The translations under genes and the position numbers were made by a program. Below are positions 1-6,916 of a stretch of 13,979 nucleotides of DNA, in pieces. The DNA is from DATKGL01 sp035510795 (GTDB taxonomy: Bacteria; Patescibacteriota; Saccharimonadia; Saccharimonadales; UBA4665). Where the stretch lies: contig DATKGL010000010.1 in assembly GCA_035510795.1 (NCBI GenBank), forward strand, positions 1 to 13,979. The letters are read 5' to 3'. The stretch's first letter is position 1. The number at the start of each line of letters is the position of its first letter. The notes beneath the pieces are model-generated. The model saw only the letters and a list, made by a program, of their open reading frames with translations. It ran no database searches and was not told where the DNA came from.

Positions 1-124
1 GGATAGCTACTAGTAGGACCTGGAATTTAGAGTTAGAGAAAAATCTTTGGCTGAACTTGTATCTGGAACGCCGATGAGACTCCAAAACTTTATCGACTAC
101 TACTGTTTCTGTTTCTCTTTGCAT
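1..124 (-). CDS. possible partial CDS running off the left edge
   Basis: On the minus strand an ATG at 124-122 opens a frame of 41 codons that stays open to the window edge. The peptide begins MQRETETVVVDK and is not recognised. There is no Shine-Dalgarno site; a weak promoter (TTTACT and TAGCAT, 17 nt apart) could lie upstream. The plus strand has a competing open frame entering from the left and stopping at 75-77, so the true coding strand here is unresolved. Low confidence. Confidence 0.25.
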   Translation of the reverse strand, partial: MQRETETVVVDKVLESHRRSRYKFSQRFFSNSKFQVLLVAI

Positions 125-244
125 CTTGTTAATCCATGTTCTTTTTAATGCTATCGGTTATATTTTTGATAGTAAAGGATAACTAACAATTAAGCAAATA
201 TCTGTCCTGCCTGATATGTATTCGATAATAATAGAAGTTTTAGG
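125..244. other. AT-rich intergenic region upstream of the HAM1-type gene
   Basis: No gene, RNA or clear hairpin terminator is visible. The stretch is AT-rich and ends at the -10 element of the gene at 257. It separates the edge fragment from the first complete gene. Confidence 0.5.
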
Positions 245-250
245 TAGAAT
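245..250 (+). promoter_or_regulatory. -10 element for leaderless HAM1-type gene
   Basis: TAGAAT lies exactly 6 nt before the ATG at 257. A weak -35 (TTCGAT, 18 nt upstream) is possible. No Shine-Dalgarno site is present. The spacing puts the predicted transcription start on the A of the ATG. Confidence 0.5.
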
Positions 251-256
251 AAAATT

Positions 257-811
257 ATGCCAACCATTCTACTGGCCACCGGCAACGAACGGAAACTTCT
301 TGAAGCTCGTTTGGCCTGCGATGATTTTGGGATAACCGTAGAACAGGTAATTCTGGAGATCGACGAAATCCAGAACCACGACCCGATTAAGGTTACCATC
401 CACAAAGTTAATGAAGCCTATAATCAAGTTCTCAGGCCGGTCACGATTACCGATACTTCTTGGGATATACCAGCCTACCACGGTTTTCCCGGCGCTTACA
501 TGAAAGACGTCGCCGAGTGGTTTAACCCCAAGGATTTTATTTCCATTATGAAAGCCAAAAACGACAACCGGATCAGTTTTACCGAGTCAATTGCCTTTAG
601 AGATAAAGACAAAGTTAAGGTTTTTTCCCAAGAATACCGGGGGATTGTTGCTGATAAACCCCGGGGGGAGTCGGGCAATTCTTTGGATAAGGTTGCTGAA
701 TTTGGCGGTTACACCTTGGCAGAAAGTCACGACAAAGGAGAAACAAGCCATGATCCTAAAGACTACATCTGGTATAAATTTGCTAAGTGGTATGCAAAAA
801 ACTACCAATAA
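257..811 (+). CDS. HAM1/RdgB-family non-canonical purine NTP pyrophosphatase
   Basis: This 184-residue protein belongs to the HAM1/RdgB (inosine triphosphate pyrophosphatase) fold. The family hydrolyses ITP/XTP and their deoxy forms to monophosphates and pyrophosphate in the cytoplasm, keeping deaminated bases out of nucleic acids. Visible family marks are the N-terminal TGNxxKxxE motif (residues 8-16), the acidic ITDTSWDIPA segment with D66 at the general-base position, the GFPGAY loop (76-81) and a PRGESG segment (135-140) matching the usual PRGxxG. The C-terminal specificity motif, normally SHR, reads SHD around residues 164-166, so base preference may differ from classical RdgB. Length is slightly below the usual 190-200. 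The start is set by the -10 box 6 nt upstream. It converges with the LOG/MazG pair, leaving 25 bp between gene ends. Confidence 0.85.
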   Translation: MPTILLATGNERKLLEARLACDDFGITVEQVILEIDEIQNHDPIKVTIHKVNEAYNQVLRPVTITDTSWDIPAYHGFPGAYMKDVAEWFNPKDFISIMKAKNDNRISFTESIAFRDKDKVKVFSQEYRGIVADKPRGESGNSLDKVAEFGGYTLAESHDKGETSHDPKDYIWYKFAKWYAKNYQ

Positions 812-836
812 TTATGCCAATGGCAGTTACTTAAAG

Positions 837-1417
837 CTAGCGTTTCAGTTGTTTAAAACAGTTCTCAAGTCGCATGACTAAGTCAATCGCTGAATCTGAA
901 AATACTATTTCGGGGTGAGGATCTTTAACAACCTTGTCGGTTAAAGCTTTTAGCTCGTCAGTAATCCCACCAGTGCCGGTCAGCACCCCGATCGGTTTTA
1001 ACAGATCATAGAGCAATGTAAATTCATTCAGAGTTCCGTACTTCCCGGCAATAATAATCCCGCAGTCAACCGCATTCGTACTCGTAATATTCCGGTATTT
1101 ATAACGCACTTTCAAGTCCTTGGCGTATTCGTAATCCGGCGGCACAAAAATCAATTCGCTGAATTCATTGAACGGGATATTCAGTTTGAGATGTTCTTGT
1201 TGACAGCCGGAGAATAGCCGATGGTCTTACCGCCCTTCAAATGGGCTGCTTGGACAGCTTCGTACGGTATACCGGGAGCTGCGCCAGTGACAACTATATG
1301 ACCCCTTTTAGCCAGTTCCTCGCCTACTATCCTGGCACCCAAAACAGCTTGCTCATTTATATCACTGGAAGCTGAACCATAAACACCGACCTTAAGGCTG
1401 ATAATATGATTATTCAT
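837..1417 (-). pseudogene. LOG-family (lysine decarboxylase-like/SLOG) gene split by a frameshift
   Basis: Two minus-strand frames, 1417-1181 (78 aa) and a downstream frame ending at 837, together make one LOG/SLOG Rossmann-type protein of about 190 residues. The first half carries the nucleotide-binding start VGVYGSASSD and VTGAAPGIPYEA. The second carries RYKYRNITSTNAVD followed by AGKYGTLNEF, the counterpart of the family PGGxGTxxE motif. Frame 1 ends at TGA 1183-1181; homologous sequence resumes in another frame with KLNIPFNEFSELIFVPPDYE, so the shift lies at about 1181-1193. No slippery heptamer is apparent, so this is either a real inactivating mutation or a sequence error. LOG relatives hydrolyse nucleoside 5'-monophosphates at the N-glycosidic bond. 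Its ATG overlaps the stop of the MazG-like gene (TGATG), implying translational coupling. Confidence 0.75.
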
Positions 1418-1755
1418 CAGTTAAATTTAGAGTGCTTGGGTTTATCAAACTTATTTGTTTGCTGGTCATAGATCCGCCCTTCACAATAACCCAGTTTCTC
1501 TTCCATGACTTTCGTGAGCGGCTCGGCACCATGAAAATCTTCGGCAATATTGGCAACTTTGCAGGCAAAAACGATCACGTCGGTAACTTCGGCTTGGATT
1601 TCTCCCCAATTGCCTTCTAACAGATCTTTCGACATTTCACCGGCTTCTTCTAACAATTTGCAGACAGCGATAAATGAGGCCTTCTGCTCGTCAGGTGCAA
1701 TCCCCTTTTTCTTGACAAAAGATTTTTCCCAAGTTTGGATTTCTTGAATTGTCAT
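1417..1755 (-). CDS. MazG-like nucleoside triphosphate pyrophosphohydrolase
   Basis: A 112-residue all-alpha NTP-PPase of the MazG-like type. The metal-binding signature is visible as LLEEAGE (E36, E37, E40) followed by EVTDVIVFACK (E56, D59), the ExxE...ExxD arrangement of the superfamily. Such proteins hydrolyse (d)NTPs to monophosphates and pyrophosphate; the exact substrate cannot be told from the sequence. The gene has a Shine-Dalgarno-like AGAGAGG about 10 nt before the ATG, unlike many neighbours. It is the first gene of an operon with the broken LOG gene, overlapping it by one base. Together with the HAM1 protein facing it, this makes a small cluster of nucleotide-pool enzymes. Confidence 0.8.
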   Translation of the reverse strand: MTIQEIQTWEKSFVKKKGIAPDEQKASFIAVCKLLEEAGEMSKDLLEGNWGEIQAEVTDVIVFACKVANIAEDFHGAEPLTKVMEEKLGYCEGRIYDQQTNKFDKPKHSKFN

Positions 1756-1905
1756 AATATTTTATCCTCTCTAAATATATTTATGACTATAAATTATTTA
1801 TCAGGAATAGCAATTCTACGGCCTGGTAATTAAGCGTCGGCCCGGTAGCTTGCTTTAATATAGTTTATGCTTAAGAATTAAGTTGTAATAAAAATGAGTA
1901 GCTAG

Positions 1906-4053
1906 ATGTCAAAAAAACCCAAACCAGAGAAGGTCCATAGTACCCCGGCGATTAAGTGGTCACATCAGAAAAAACTCATACACTGGTTGGCGGCTAACCG
2001 AAGATTATTCGTACTGGCAGTTGTTATTTGCTGTGTGATTGCCGGCTGTTCTACGTTAGTAATCAAGACAGCGACTTTTTCTTACAGCCTATGGCCCGAA
2101 AACCTCACGCCCAAAACAATTACTTCAACCAATAGCTCCGGTATTGAGTTGGGAGTTAAATTTGACAGCCGAAACTCCGGCTATGTAACCGCAATTCGCT
2201 TTTATAAGGATACCCAAAACACCGGTACTCATACCGGCAGTCTCTGGGGCGGTAACGGCACATTGCTGGCAAGGGTAACTTTTGCCCATGAGACTAAAAG
2301 CGGCTGGCAAACAGCCAAACTGGCCCAACCGATAAATATCGCCGCTAATGTCATGTACGAAGTGTCTTATCATGCGCCGGATGGCCATTACTCGCTAACC
2401 AGCAATTACTTTTCTAACCGCCAGTATATTAACGTCCCTCTGACTGCCCTGCCGGATAACAGTGAGTGTGGAGCAAATGGGGTTTACGCCTATGGCGCCA
2501 ATCCTGAATTTCCCAATAAAGACATGGGTGGAGCAAATTTCTGGGTTGATCTTATTTTTTCCACCAAATTGGTATCAGCACCAAGCGCGCCGGCTCCGCC
2601 AACGAGTATTAGCGCCACCCAGAACGGCACAACTATAATTGTCGGTTGGAATATCGGCATCAGCGCTAATCCGATTACCGGTTATAACGTTTTACGTAAC
2701 GGCACGCTATATGCCAAGGTCAGCGGTAACACTCTTAACTACGTTGACTATCACGTTAGAGCCGGACTAACCTACGGTTACGAGATCCAGACTTTAGACA
2801 ATACCGGCAAGTTATCGGCGGCTTCAAATACCGCATCAGTAACCTATAATGCGACAGCTCCGCCGACTGCCAAACTATTAGCCTCAACATCGTCAGTTAC
2901 ACTTGGTAATTCAACTACCCTGTCATGGTCAAGTACCAATGCGATTACCTGCCTATTAAATTCATCAGCTTCCGGGATATTGCCTGTAGCCATCTCCGGC
3001 AGCCAGACCGTTTCGCCAACAGTTACTACAACTTATTCCCTGGTTTGCCATAATAACTGGGGAAGTGTCGGCAGCTTACCGGTAATCGTAAGAGTACCAC
3101 CAACCGTTACCTTAACTGTAACGCATAATTCAATAACAGCCGGTAATTCATCCACCCTATCCTGGTCAAGTACCAATGCCTCGTCCTGCCAGGCAGTATT
3201 GCCCGCTGACTGGACGTCATCTACGGCCATTTCCGGCAGCCAGACAGTCGCGCCAACAATTACTACAACTTATACGCTATCCTGTTCTGGCAGTGGTGGC
3301 AGCACCAGTAGTCCCCCAATAACTATAAAGGTGACACCAGTCGCGCCAACAATTAGCTCACTCCAGCCATTGGGCAATATCAGTGGTCCTTGGAAACTGG
3401 TGTTTGACTCAGAGTTCAACGGCTCTTCGCTTAATTCTTCCCAGTGGTCTACGGGAACAGATAGTGCCTCCGGTATTACCCAAGGATATGATAAAGCTAT
3501 CGAGCAGGAATGTTATGATCCGGCTCAGGTAAGTGTTGGTAACGGTGAGCTTAACCTGGCGGCCATCGCCCAAACTTGCCCGCCGGCCGGTGGCACTCTG
3601 CCCTATACTTCAGGCTCGATCACGACTTATGATCATTTTAGCTATACTTACGGCTACGCCGAAGCCCGGATATGGTTGCCGGGGACTACCAGCATCGCTG
3701 ACTGGCCGGCTTTCTGGGAACTTGGCAAGCTATATAATGTCTCAAAGGGAGAGATTGACATACTTGAAGGAACGGCCGGTCAAGCCTGCGCCACTTTTCA
3801 TAATGCTTCCTCTAACCCCAGTTTCTGCTCGGCAGAAACTTTTACCGGCGGCTGGCATACTTTTGCCGCCGAATGGGAACCCGGCAATATCAACTTCTAC
3901 TATGACGGGTATAAGGTTTTAACTGTCACTTCCGGCGTTACTTCCTACCCGATGTATCTGGTTTTGGATCTGGCCTTCGCCACTAAAATTACTTCGCCCA
4001 ATACCGCACCTGCCACCATGCTGGTTGACTATGTCAGGGTCTGGCAGCACTAA
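1906..4053 (+). CDS. surface-anchored GH16-family glycoside hydrolase with DUF4082, Fn3 and Ig-like repeats
   Basis: A 715-residue extracytoplasmic protein. Order: basic cytoplasmic N-tail (1-33), hydrophobic segment (34-54) containing IAGC with C48, which could be a lipobox or simply part of a signal anchor; DUF4082-like beta domain (about 58-220); fibronectin type III domain (about 225-315); two similar Ig-like repeats (about 320-397 and 398-477), each with WSSTNA and GSQTV..T.TTTY blocks and a cysteine pair; and a C-terminal GH16 catalytic domain (about 492-715). The GH16 catalytic motif ExDxxE is intact as E616-I-D618-I-L-E621, preceded by WPAFWELG. GH16 enzymes retain stereochemistry and cleave beta-1,3 or beta-1,3/1,4 glucans or galactans; the substrate is not predictable here. 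No Shine-Dalgarno site is seen, and an in-frame TAG sits directly before the ATG, which fixes the 5' limit. Confidence 0.85.
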   Translation: MSKKPKPEKVHSTPAIKWSHQKKLIHWLAANRRLFVLAVVICCVIAGCSTLVIKTATFSYSLWPENLTPKTITSTNSSGIELGVKFDSRNSGYVTAIRFYKDTQNTGTHTGSLWGGNGTLLARVTFAHETKSGWQTAKLAQPINIAANVMYEVSYHAPDGHYSLTSNYFSNRQYINVPLTALPDNSECGANGVYAYGANPEFPNKDMGGANFWVDLIFSTKLVSAPSAPAPPTSISATQNGTTIIVGWNIGISANPITGYNVLRNGTLYAKVSGNTLNYVDYHVRAGLTYGYEIQTLDNTGKLSAASNTASVTYNATAPPTAKLLASTSSVTLGNSTTLSWSSTNAITCLLNSSASGILPVAISGSQTVSPTVTTTYSLVCHNNWGSVGSLPVIVRVPPTVTLTVTHNSITAGNSSTLSWSSTNASSCQAVLPADWTSSTAISGSQTVAPTITTTYTLSCSGSGGSTSSPPITIKVTPVAPTISSLQPLGNISGPWKLVFDSEFNGSSLNSSQWSTGTDSASGITQGYDKAIEQECYDPAQVSVGNGELNLAAIAQTCPPAGGTLPYTSGSITTYDHFSYTYGYAEARIWLPGTTSIADWPAFWELGKLYNVSKGEIDILEGTAGQACATFHNASSNPSFCSAETFTGGWHTFAAEWEPGNINFYYDGYKVLTVTSGVTSYPMYLVLDLAFATKITSPNTAPATMLVDYVRVWQH

Positions 4054-4070
4054 ATACTACTTAATTTAGT
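4049..4070. terminator. possible bidirectional hairpin between convergent genes
   Basis: A perfect 7-bp inverted repeat, ACTAAAT and ATTTAGT, with an 8-nt loop straddles the 7-bp gap between the GH16 gene and the convergent small membrane protein gene. It overlaps both stop codons. The stem is AT-rich and lacks a long T-tract, so it is a weak terminator candidate. Confidence 0.3.
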
Positions 4071-4306
4071 CCGTCAGGATAGAAGATAACTTCTTCGCCG
4101 ATCATTGTGCCAATACAGGCCCCGGCAACGCCCGTAGCGAGTGCTTCAACCGCATTACCGGCAATAGCTATAACGGATGTATTAGTCCCCCAAAGGATTG
4201 CCTCGCCAACTGCTATCCCGCCTACTAGCCCGGCGATGGCCCATTTTCGGAGACGATTATTCCTGGTATCTTGATTCTGTTCTTGCTCTCGTTCAAATAT
4301 TTTCAT
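4061..4306 (-). CDS. small glycine-rich two-helix membrane protein
   Basis: An 81-residue protein of unknown function. The N-tail is polar and charged (MKIFEREQEQNQDTRNNRLRK), followed by two hydrophobic stretches with small residues: AIAGLVGGIAVGEAILWG and ALATGVAGACIGTMIG. These resemble glycine-zipper membrane hairpins. I chose the ATG at 4306 because the longer frame starts with TTG four codons upstream and a short purine run, GGAAA, lies 5 nt before the ATG. The gene converges on the GH16 gene and diverges from the OB-fold protein gene. Confidence 0.55.
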   Translation of the reverse strand: MKIFEREQEQNQDTRNNRLRKWAIAGLVGGIAVGEAILWGTNTSVIAIAGNAVEALATGVAGACIGTMIGEEVIFYPDGLN

Positions 4307-4442
4307 GAGAATTTCCAAATTACTTTAATAGGATATTACTTTTACGATAATTTTAATAACTTATATTTCATACACTTTTTATAGTGATTTGTAAATTTTT
4401 AAGTTTGCGGGCCCTACTTCAAGAATGGACGCAACGAGTTGA

Positions 4443-4448
4443 TATAAT
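4443..4448 (+). promoter_or_regulatory. -10 element for leaderless OB-fold protein gene
   Basis: A consensus TATAAT lies exactly 6 nt before the ATG at 4455, with no Shine-Dalgarno site. The -35 region is weak. This is the clearest single example of the leaderless layout in the window. Confidence 0.7.
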
Positions 4449-4454
4449 ATAGCC

Positions 4455-4853
4455 ATGAATAAATCGAAAATCATCAGAATCTCAATTATTGTAATAATTC
4501 TTATCTTTGTCGGCGCGGCCGGCTTTTACGCTGGCTGGAGTTTTGCCCTGAGCAAGTTAACCGTCAAAACGATTACGCCCACCCAGGCGGCCAACGCCAT
4601 GAAGAATGACGATTTTTACAGTAACTATAATGAGAACATGCTTGAAATACACGGCGTAGTAGCTTCGATAACTGATAAAAATAATGATTTGGTTATCGGC
4701 CTGGCTACCAACTCGACTTACAAAACATATTGCGATTTAGGTCACGTCCCAACAAAACCGCAAAAAGAAAGTCTCGTAACTGTTATGGCCGGAGGCGCCA
4801 CCGCCCGGCGCCAGCCTAACGCCGTCGTGTTAAATAATTGCGTTGAGTTATAA
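4455..4853 (+). CDS. membrane-anchored OB-fold-like protein
   Basis: A 132-residue protein with one N-terminal transmembrane helix (about residues 7-30, IIRISIIVIILIFVGAAGFY) and a C-terminal extracytoplasmic domain. The domain pattern (LEIHGVVASIT, then LVIGLA, YCDLG, SLVTVMAGGAT, VVLNNCVEL) resembles tRNA_anti-like OB-fold domains found on membrane proteins. Two cysteines (C93 and C129) could pair outside the cell. Function is unknown; such domains usually bind ligands or partner proteins, and no catalytic residues are evident. The start is supported by the TATAAT box 6 nt upstream. It converges with the MntP-like gene with a 17-bp gap. Confidence 0.65.
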   Translation: MNKSKIIRISIIVIILIFVGAAGFYAGWSFALSKLTVKTITPTQAANAMKNDDFYSNYNENMLEIHGVVASITDKNNDLVIGLATNSTYKTYCDLGHVPTKPQKESLVTVMAGGATARRQPNAVVLNNCVEL

Positions 4854-4870
4854 GCAAAACATTGCGATTA

Positions 4871-5425
4871 TCAGATTATTTTTATTCCGATCAATATTCC
4901 AACCAATATTAATATCAGTCCGCTAAAGACTTCGCTATGGCCTTCCAGCTTGTGCCCTAATCGGTTACCGATCTCCAGGCCGAATAAAGCCAGGACCACG
5001 CTGGCAACGCCAATTACCAGCGCCGAAACCAGCAAGGGTTCATTATGGGTCCCTAGGCCAACCCCGACGATCAGATTATCAATACTAAGCGAGAACCCGG
5101 CCAGCAGTAATTTACCCAAGCCTTGGGCAGCCTCAGCCACTTCTTTTTTATTGGCAGCCCTTAGGGCGCTGATTATCAGGTATATGCCCGTCAGGCCCAG
5201 CAAAGCCCCGCCGATCAGATTAGCATTACTGCCAAGCGTGTGCGACAACTTATGCCCGATAATCAAGCCGGCGATCGGCATGCCGGTCTCAAATAATCCG
5301 AAAACAATAATAATTTTTAATCTTAGTGATTTATTCACCCCACCGATGCCAATAGCGATGGAGGCCGCAAAATTACCCAGTCCGACCGACAACCCGATTA
5401 AAAAGAGCGCTATTAATTCTTTCAC
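4871..5425 (-). CDS. MntP/DUF204-family efflux protein
   Basis: An integral membrane protein of 184 residues from the chosen GTG start, matching the usual length of MntP, the manganese exporter family with six helices. Family features include two internal repeats with an LS motif in TM1 (GLSVGLGNFAAS), FGLFETGMPIAGLIIG, and SLSIDNLIVGVGLG, which keeps the conserved Asp of the second half. The Asp of the first half (SMDAF in E. coli MntP) is replaced (LGNF), so ion selectivity or mechanism may differ. The frame extends 16 codons further to an ATG at 5473, but GTG fits better: it gives the family's normal N-terminus, and a TATTAT -10 box lies 8 nt upstream of it. Divergent from the alpha/beta-hydrolase-like gene. 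No riboswitch is visible, and a leaderless start would leave no room for one. Confidence 0.8.
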   Translation of the reverse strand: MKELIALFLIGLSVGLGNFAASIAIGIGGVNKSLRLKIIIVFGLFETGMPIAGLIIGHKLSHTLGSNANLIGGALLGLTGIYLIISALRAANKKEVAEAAQGLGKLLLAGFSLSIDNLIVGVGLGTHNEPLLVSALVIGVASVVLALFGLEIGNRLGHKLEGHSEVFSGLILILVGILIGIKII

Positions 5426-5433
5426 TTCTACTA

Positions 5434-5439
5434 ATAATA
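5434..5439 (-). promoter_or_regulatory. -10 element for the MntP-like gene
   Basis: Read on the minus strand, TATTAT precedes the GTG start by 8 nt (TAGTAGAA). This supports the GTG start over the upstream ATG and suggests a leaderless or near-leaderless mRNA. Confidence 0.45.
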
Positions 5440-5467
5440 ACAAAGTTCTGATGACACAAATATTTGC

Positions 5468-5473
5468 TATCAT
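5468..5473 (+). promoter_or_regulatory. extended -10 element upstream of hydrolase-like gene
   Basis: TGCTATCAT is an extended -10 (TGn plus TATCAT). Six nucleotides after it comes ATA (5480-5482), in frame with the hydrolase-like coding sequence, the same spacing as in neighbouring leaderless genes. It lies back to back with the MntP-like promoter. Confidence 0.45.
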
Positions 5474-5491
5474 ATTTACATAAACCTGGTT

Positions 5492-5998
5492 TTGCTGCCC
5501 GGTAACAGTATCCGTAATAAAGCCTGGATTTATGAAGTCGGCGACGCGCTTAGCCCGTTATTTGAGGATAGTTACATCCATAATTATTCCCATTGGGGCA
5601 GCGGTGAAGAAAATATTGATTTTGACTTAGAAGCTAAAAAGCTATCAGAAAAAATAAGCGGCTTAAAAAATTACGTAATCTTTGCCAAATCAATCGGCAG
5701 CGTTCTTGCTCTTGACGGGATCAACAAACAAGCCCTTAAGCCTACCAAATGTATGTTCTGCGACATCCCTTTAAAGATGATCCTCGAAGAATCAATACCT
5801 CTTAAGGAGTGGTTAAGCCGTGCCGATATGCAAATAGTTATCATCCAAAACTCCCATGACCCAATGGGCACTTATGAGGAGTTAAAAAGTTATCTCCAGC
5901 CTGAGCCTAAGCTTAAAATAATCGATGTGGCCGGTGATACCCAAAGTTATAATGATTTTGATTTGATCAAGAGAACGGTCGCAGATTTAATCGGCTAA
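5492..5998 (+). CDS. alpha/beta-hydrolase-like protein, possibly inactive
   Basis: A protein of at least 168 residues with an alpha/beta-hydrolase outline: first strand LLPGN, nucleophile-elbow-like VIFAKSIGSVLAL with S67 (numbered from the TTG at 5492) and an acid-loop segment IIQNSHDPMGTYEEL with D123. The place where the catalytic histidine normally sits reads GDTQSYND, with Q151 instead of His, so hydrolase activity is doubtful. The first Gly of GxSxG is also Ala. The start is uncertain: TTG at 5492 has no Shine-Dalgarno site and is 18 nt from the -10 box, whereas ATA at 5480 lies 6 nt from it and would add INLV, completing the first beta strand. Function unknown. Confidence 0.6.
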   Translation: MLPGNSIRNKAWIYEVGDALSPLFEDSYIHNYSHWGSGEENIDFDLEAKKLSEKISGLKNYVIFAKSIGSVLALDGINKQALKPTKCMFCDIPLKMILEESIPLKEWLSRADMQIVIIQNSHDPMGTYEELKSYLQPEPKLKIIDVAGDTQSYNDFDLIKRTVADLIG

Positions 5999-6003
5999 AA
6001 AAG

Positions 6004-6022
6004 CAGTTTTCATATTAAACTG
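6004..6022. terminator. small hairpin flanked by A-runs
   Basis: CAGTTT and AAACTG form a 6-bp stem with a 7-nt loop just after the hydrolase-like gene. A-runs flank it on the plus strand, so the U-tract would follow the hairpin only in a minus-strand transcript. No minus gene ends here, so its role is unclear. Confidence 0.25.
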
Positions 6023-6066
6023 TAAAAAAGCTCCGAACCCGGCAATAAAAAATAAAATGGTTATGG

Positions 6067-6095
6067 TTGCTATTGTTTAACAGTCTGATTATCAT
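6067..6095 (+). promoter_or_regulatory. sigma70-type promoter for leaderless gene at 6102
   Basis: TTGCTA (6067-6072), a 17-nt spacer and TATCAT (6090-6095) form a good promoter. The ATG follows the -10 by 6 nt, predicting a leaderless transcript. No Shine-Dalgarno site is present. Confidence 0.65.
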
Positions 6096-6101
6096 TTAAT
6101 A

Positions 6102-6461
6102 ATGCCTCATATTACATATCATTATTCATTGGATTATGCGGGTATGGACATCCATGGCTCAAGGGCCGTTAAGGATATCGTCGCTGGAGTCGAACTTGTA
6201 AAATCCGATGTACCGCTCAGCCAGGAAAGGGAGCGGGGGCTTGAAGGTCTTCACCGGAAAAATGAACTGCTGGCAACCGAACCCGAACAGATGCGTTCGA
6301 TTCATGTCACAATCGGTGATGAATTTCAATTAGTTAAAGCCGGCCTGCACCAGTTATTAGTTGACTTGAACCCGGAAAAGAACATTTTTGATAAGTTGCG
6401 CGCCCGAAGAGTCGAAAATCTGCTCGGCCTAATGGTTGTCAAAAGAGAGCTACAAAAATAA
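6102..6461 (+). CDS. hypothetical protein, 119 aa
   Basis: I do not recognise this soluble protein. It starts MPHITYHYSLDYAGMDIHGS, has a charged central region rich in Glu and Arg (about 58-85), and a likely amphipathic helical C-terminus (LHQLLVDLN...LRARRVENLLGLMVVKREL). There is no signal peptide, membrane segment or cysteine motif. The start is well supported by the complete promoter whose -10 ends 6 nt before the ATG. It stands as its own transcription unit, followed by a separately promoted ASCH gene. The codon and residue pattern is protein-like across the length, and no longer frame competes. Confidence 0.6.
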   Translation: MPHITYHYSLDYAGMDIHGSRAVKDIVAGVELVKSDVPLSQERERGLEGLHRKNELLATEPEQMRSIHVTIGDEFQLVKAGLHQLLVDLNPEKNIFDKLRARRVENLLGLMVVKRELQK

Positions 6462-6522
6462 CTTGGGACTTTTGTTGCTGCAGATTAAATACTAATACAC
6501 CCTCCCGAACACTTAGCCATGC

Positions 6523-6528
6523 TATGAT
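6523..6528 (+). promoter_or_regulatory. extended -10 element for leaderless ASCH gene
   Basis: TGCTATGAT is an extended -10 (TGn plus TATGAT) ending 6 nt before the ATG at 6535. The -35 is poor, as expected for an extended -10 promoter. No Shine-Dalgarno site. Confidence 0.6.
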
Positions 6529-6534
6529 TTATCC

Positions 6535-6876
6535 ATGAAAGTTCATCGGGTTGTTTTCCGCGAAGTTGACAGAGACAAATATAATGAAGTCGTCCAAGGT
6601 TTAAAAACAATTGAAACCAGGGCGGCGACCGTCAAATTCAAGGACATCGCTGCCGGCGATAAATTGAATTTTGTCTGTGGCAAGGATGTCTTTGAGAAAA
6701 CAATCGCCAGCGTCAGGCATTATTCATCAATCGACGAAATGCTTGCCGAGCTCCCCTATAAAAAGATACTACCCTCTGCCAAGAACCGGGCAGACGTTTA
6801 CGAAATATACTGGAGTTTCCCCAATTACAGGGAAAAGATTGAGAGTTGCGGCCTAATGGCCTTCCTGCTGCGCTGA
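6535..6876 (+). CDS. ASCH-domain (PUA-like) protein
   Basis: A 113-residue protein with the ASCH fold. The family hallmarks are the early GLKTIETRAATVKFKDIAAGDKL segment (residues 22-44: the KTIETR turn and AGDKLNF strand) and the following FEKTIASVRHYSSIDEMLAEL segment (strand, then helix). ASCH domains are PUA-like beta barrels proposed to bind RNA, and some members are nucleases or amidohydrolases acting on modified nucleosides. Nothing here picks one role. The C-terminal YEIYWSFPNYREKIESCGLMAFLL closes the barrel. The start is fixed by the extended -10 box 6 nt upstream. The next gene follows after 40 bp and has its own Shine-Dalgarno site, so the two probably share a transcript. Confidence 0.75.
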   Translation: MKVHRVVFREVDRDKYNEVVQGLKTIETRAATVKFKDIAAGDKLNFVCGKDVFEKTIASVRHYSSIDEMLAELPYKKILPSAKNRADVYEIYWSFPNYREKIESCGLMAFLLR

Positions 6877-6916
6877 CAAATACCGCCGGCTATGCTTAAA
6901 TGTTTTCGGAGGAATT

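Noticed and set aside
3..77. Plus-strand open frame entering from the left edge and ending in TGA
   Set aside because: Only about 24 codons are visible, no family motif is recognisable, and a minus-strand frame competes, so it cannot be called.
591..881. Plus-strand open frame overlapping the HAM1-type gene end
   Set aside because: It overlaps the HAM1 coding sequence in another frame, has no promoter or Shine-Dalgarno site, and shows no motifs.
1756..1905. Possible small RNA or riboswitch before the GH16 gene
   Set aside because: No stable conserved-looking fold or known aptamer pattern is visible in these 150 bases.
2863..3337. Direct DNA repeat in the GH16 gene
   Set aside because: The similarity reflects two Ig-like protein domains with related codons, not a mobile or regulatory repeat.
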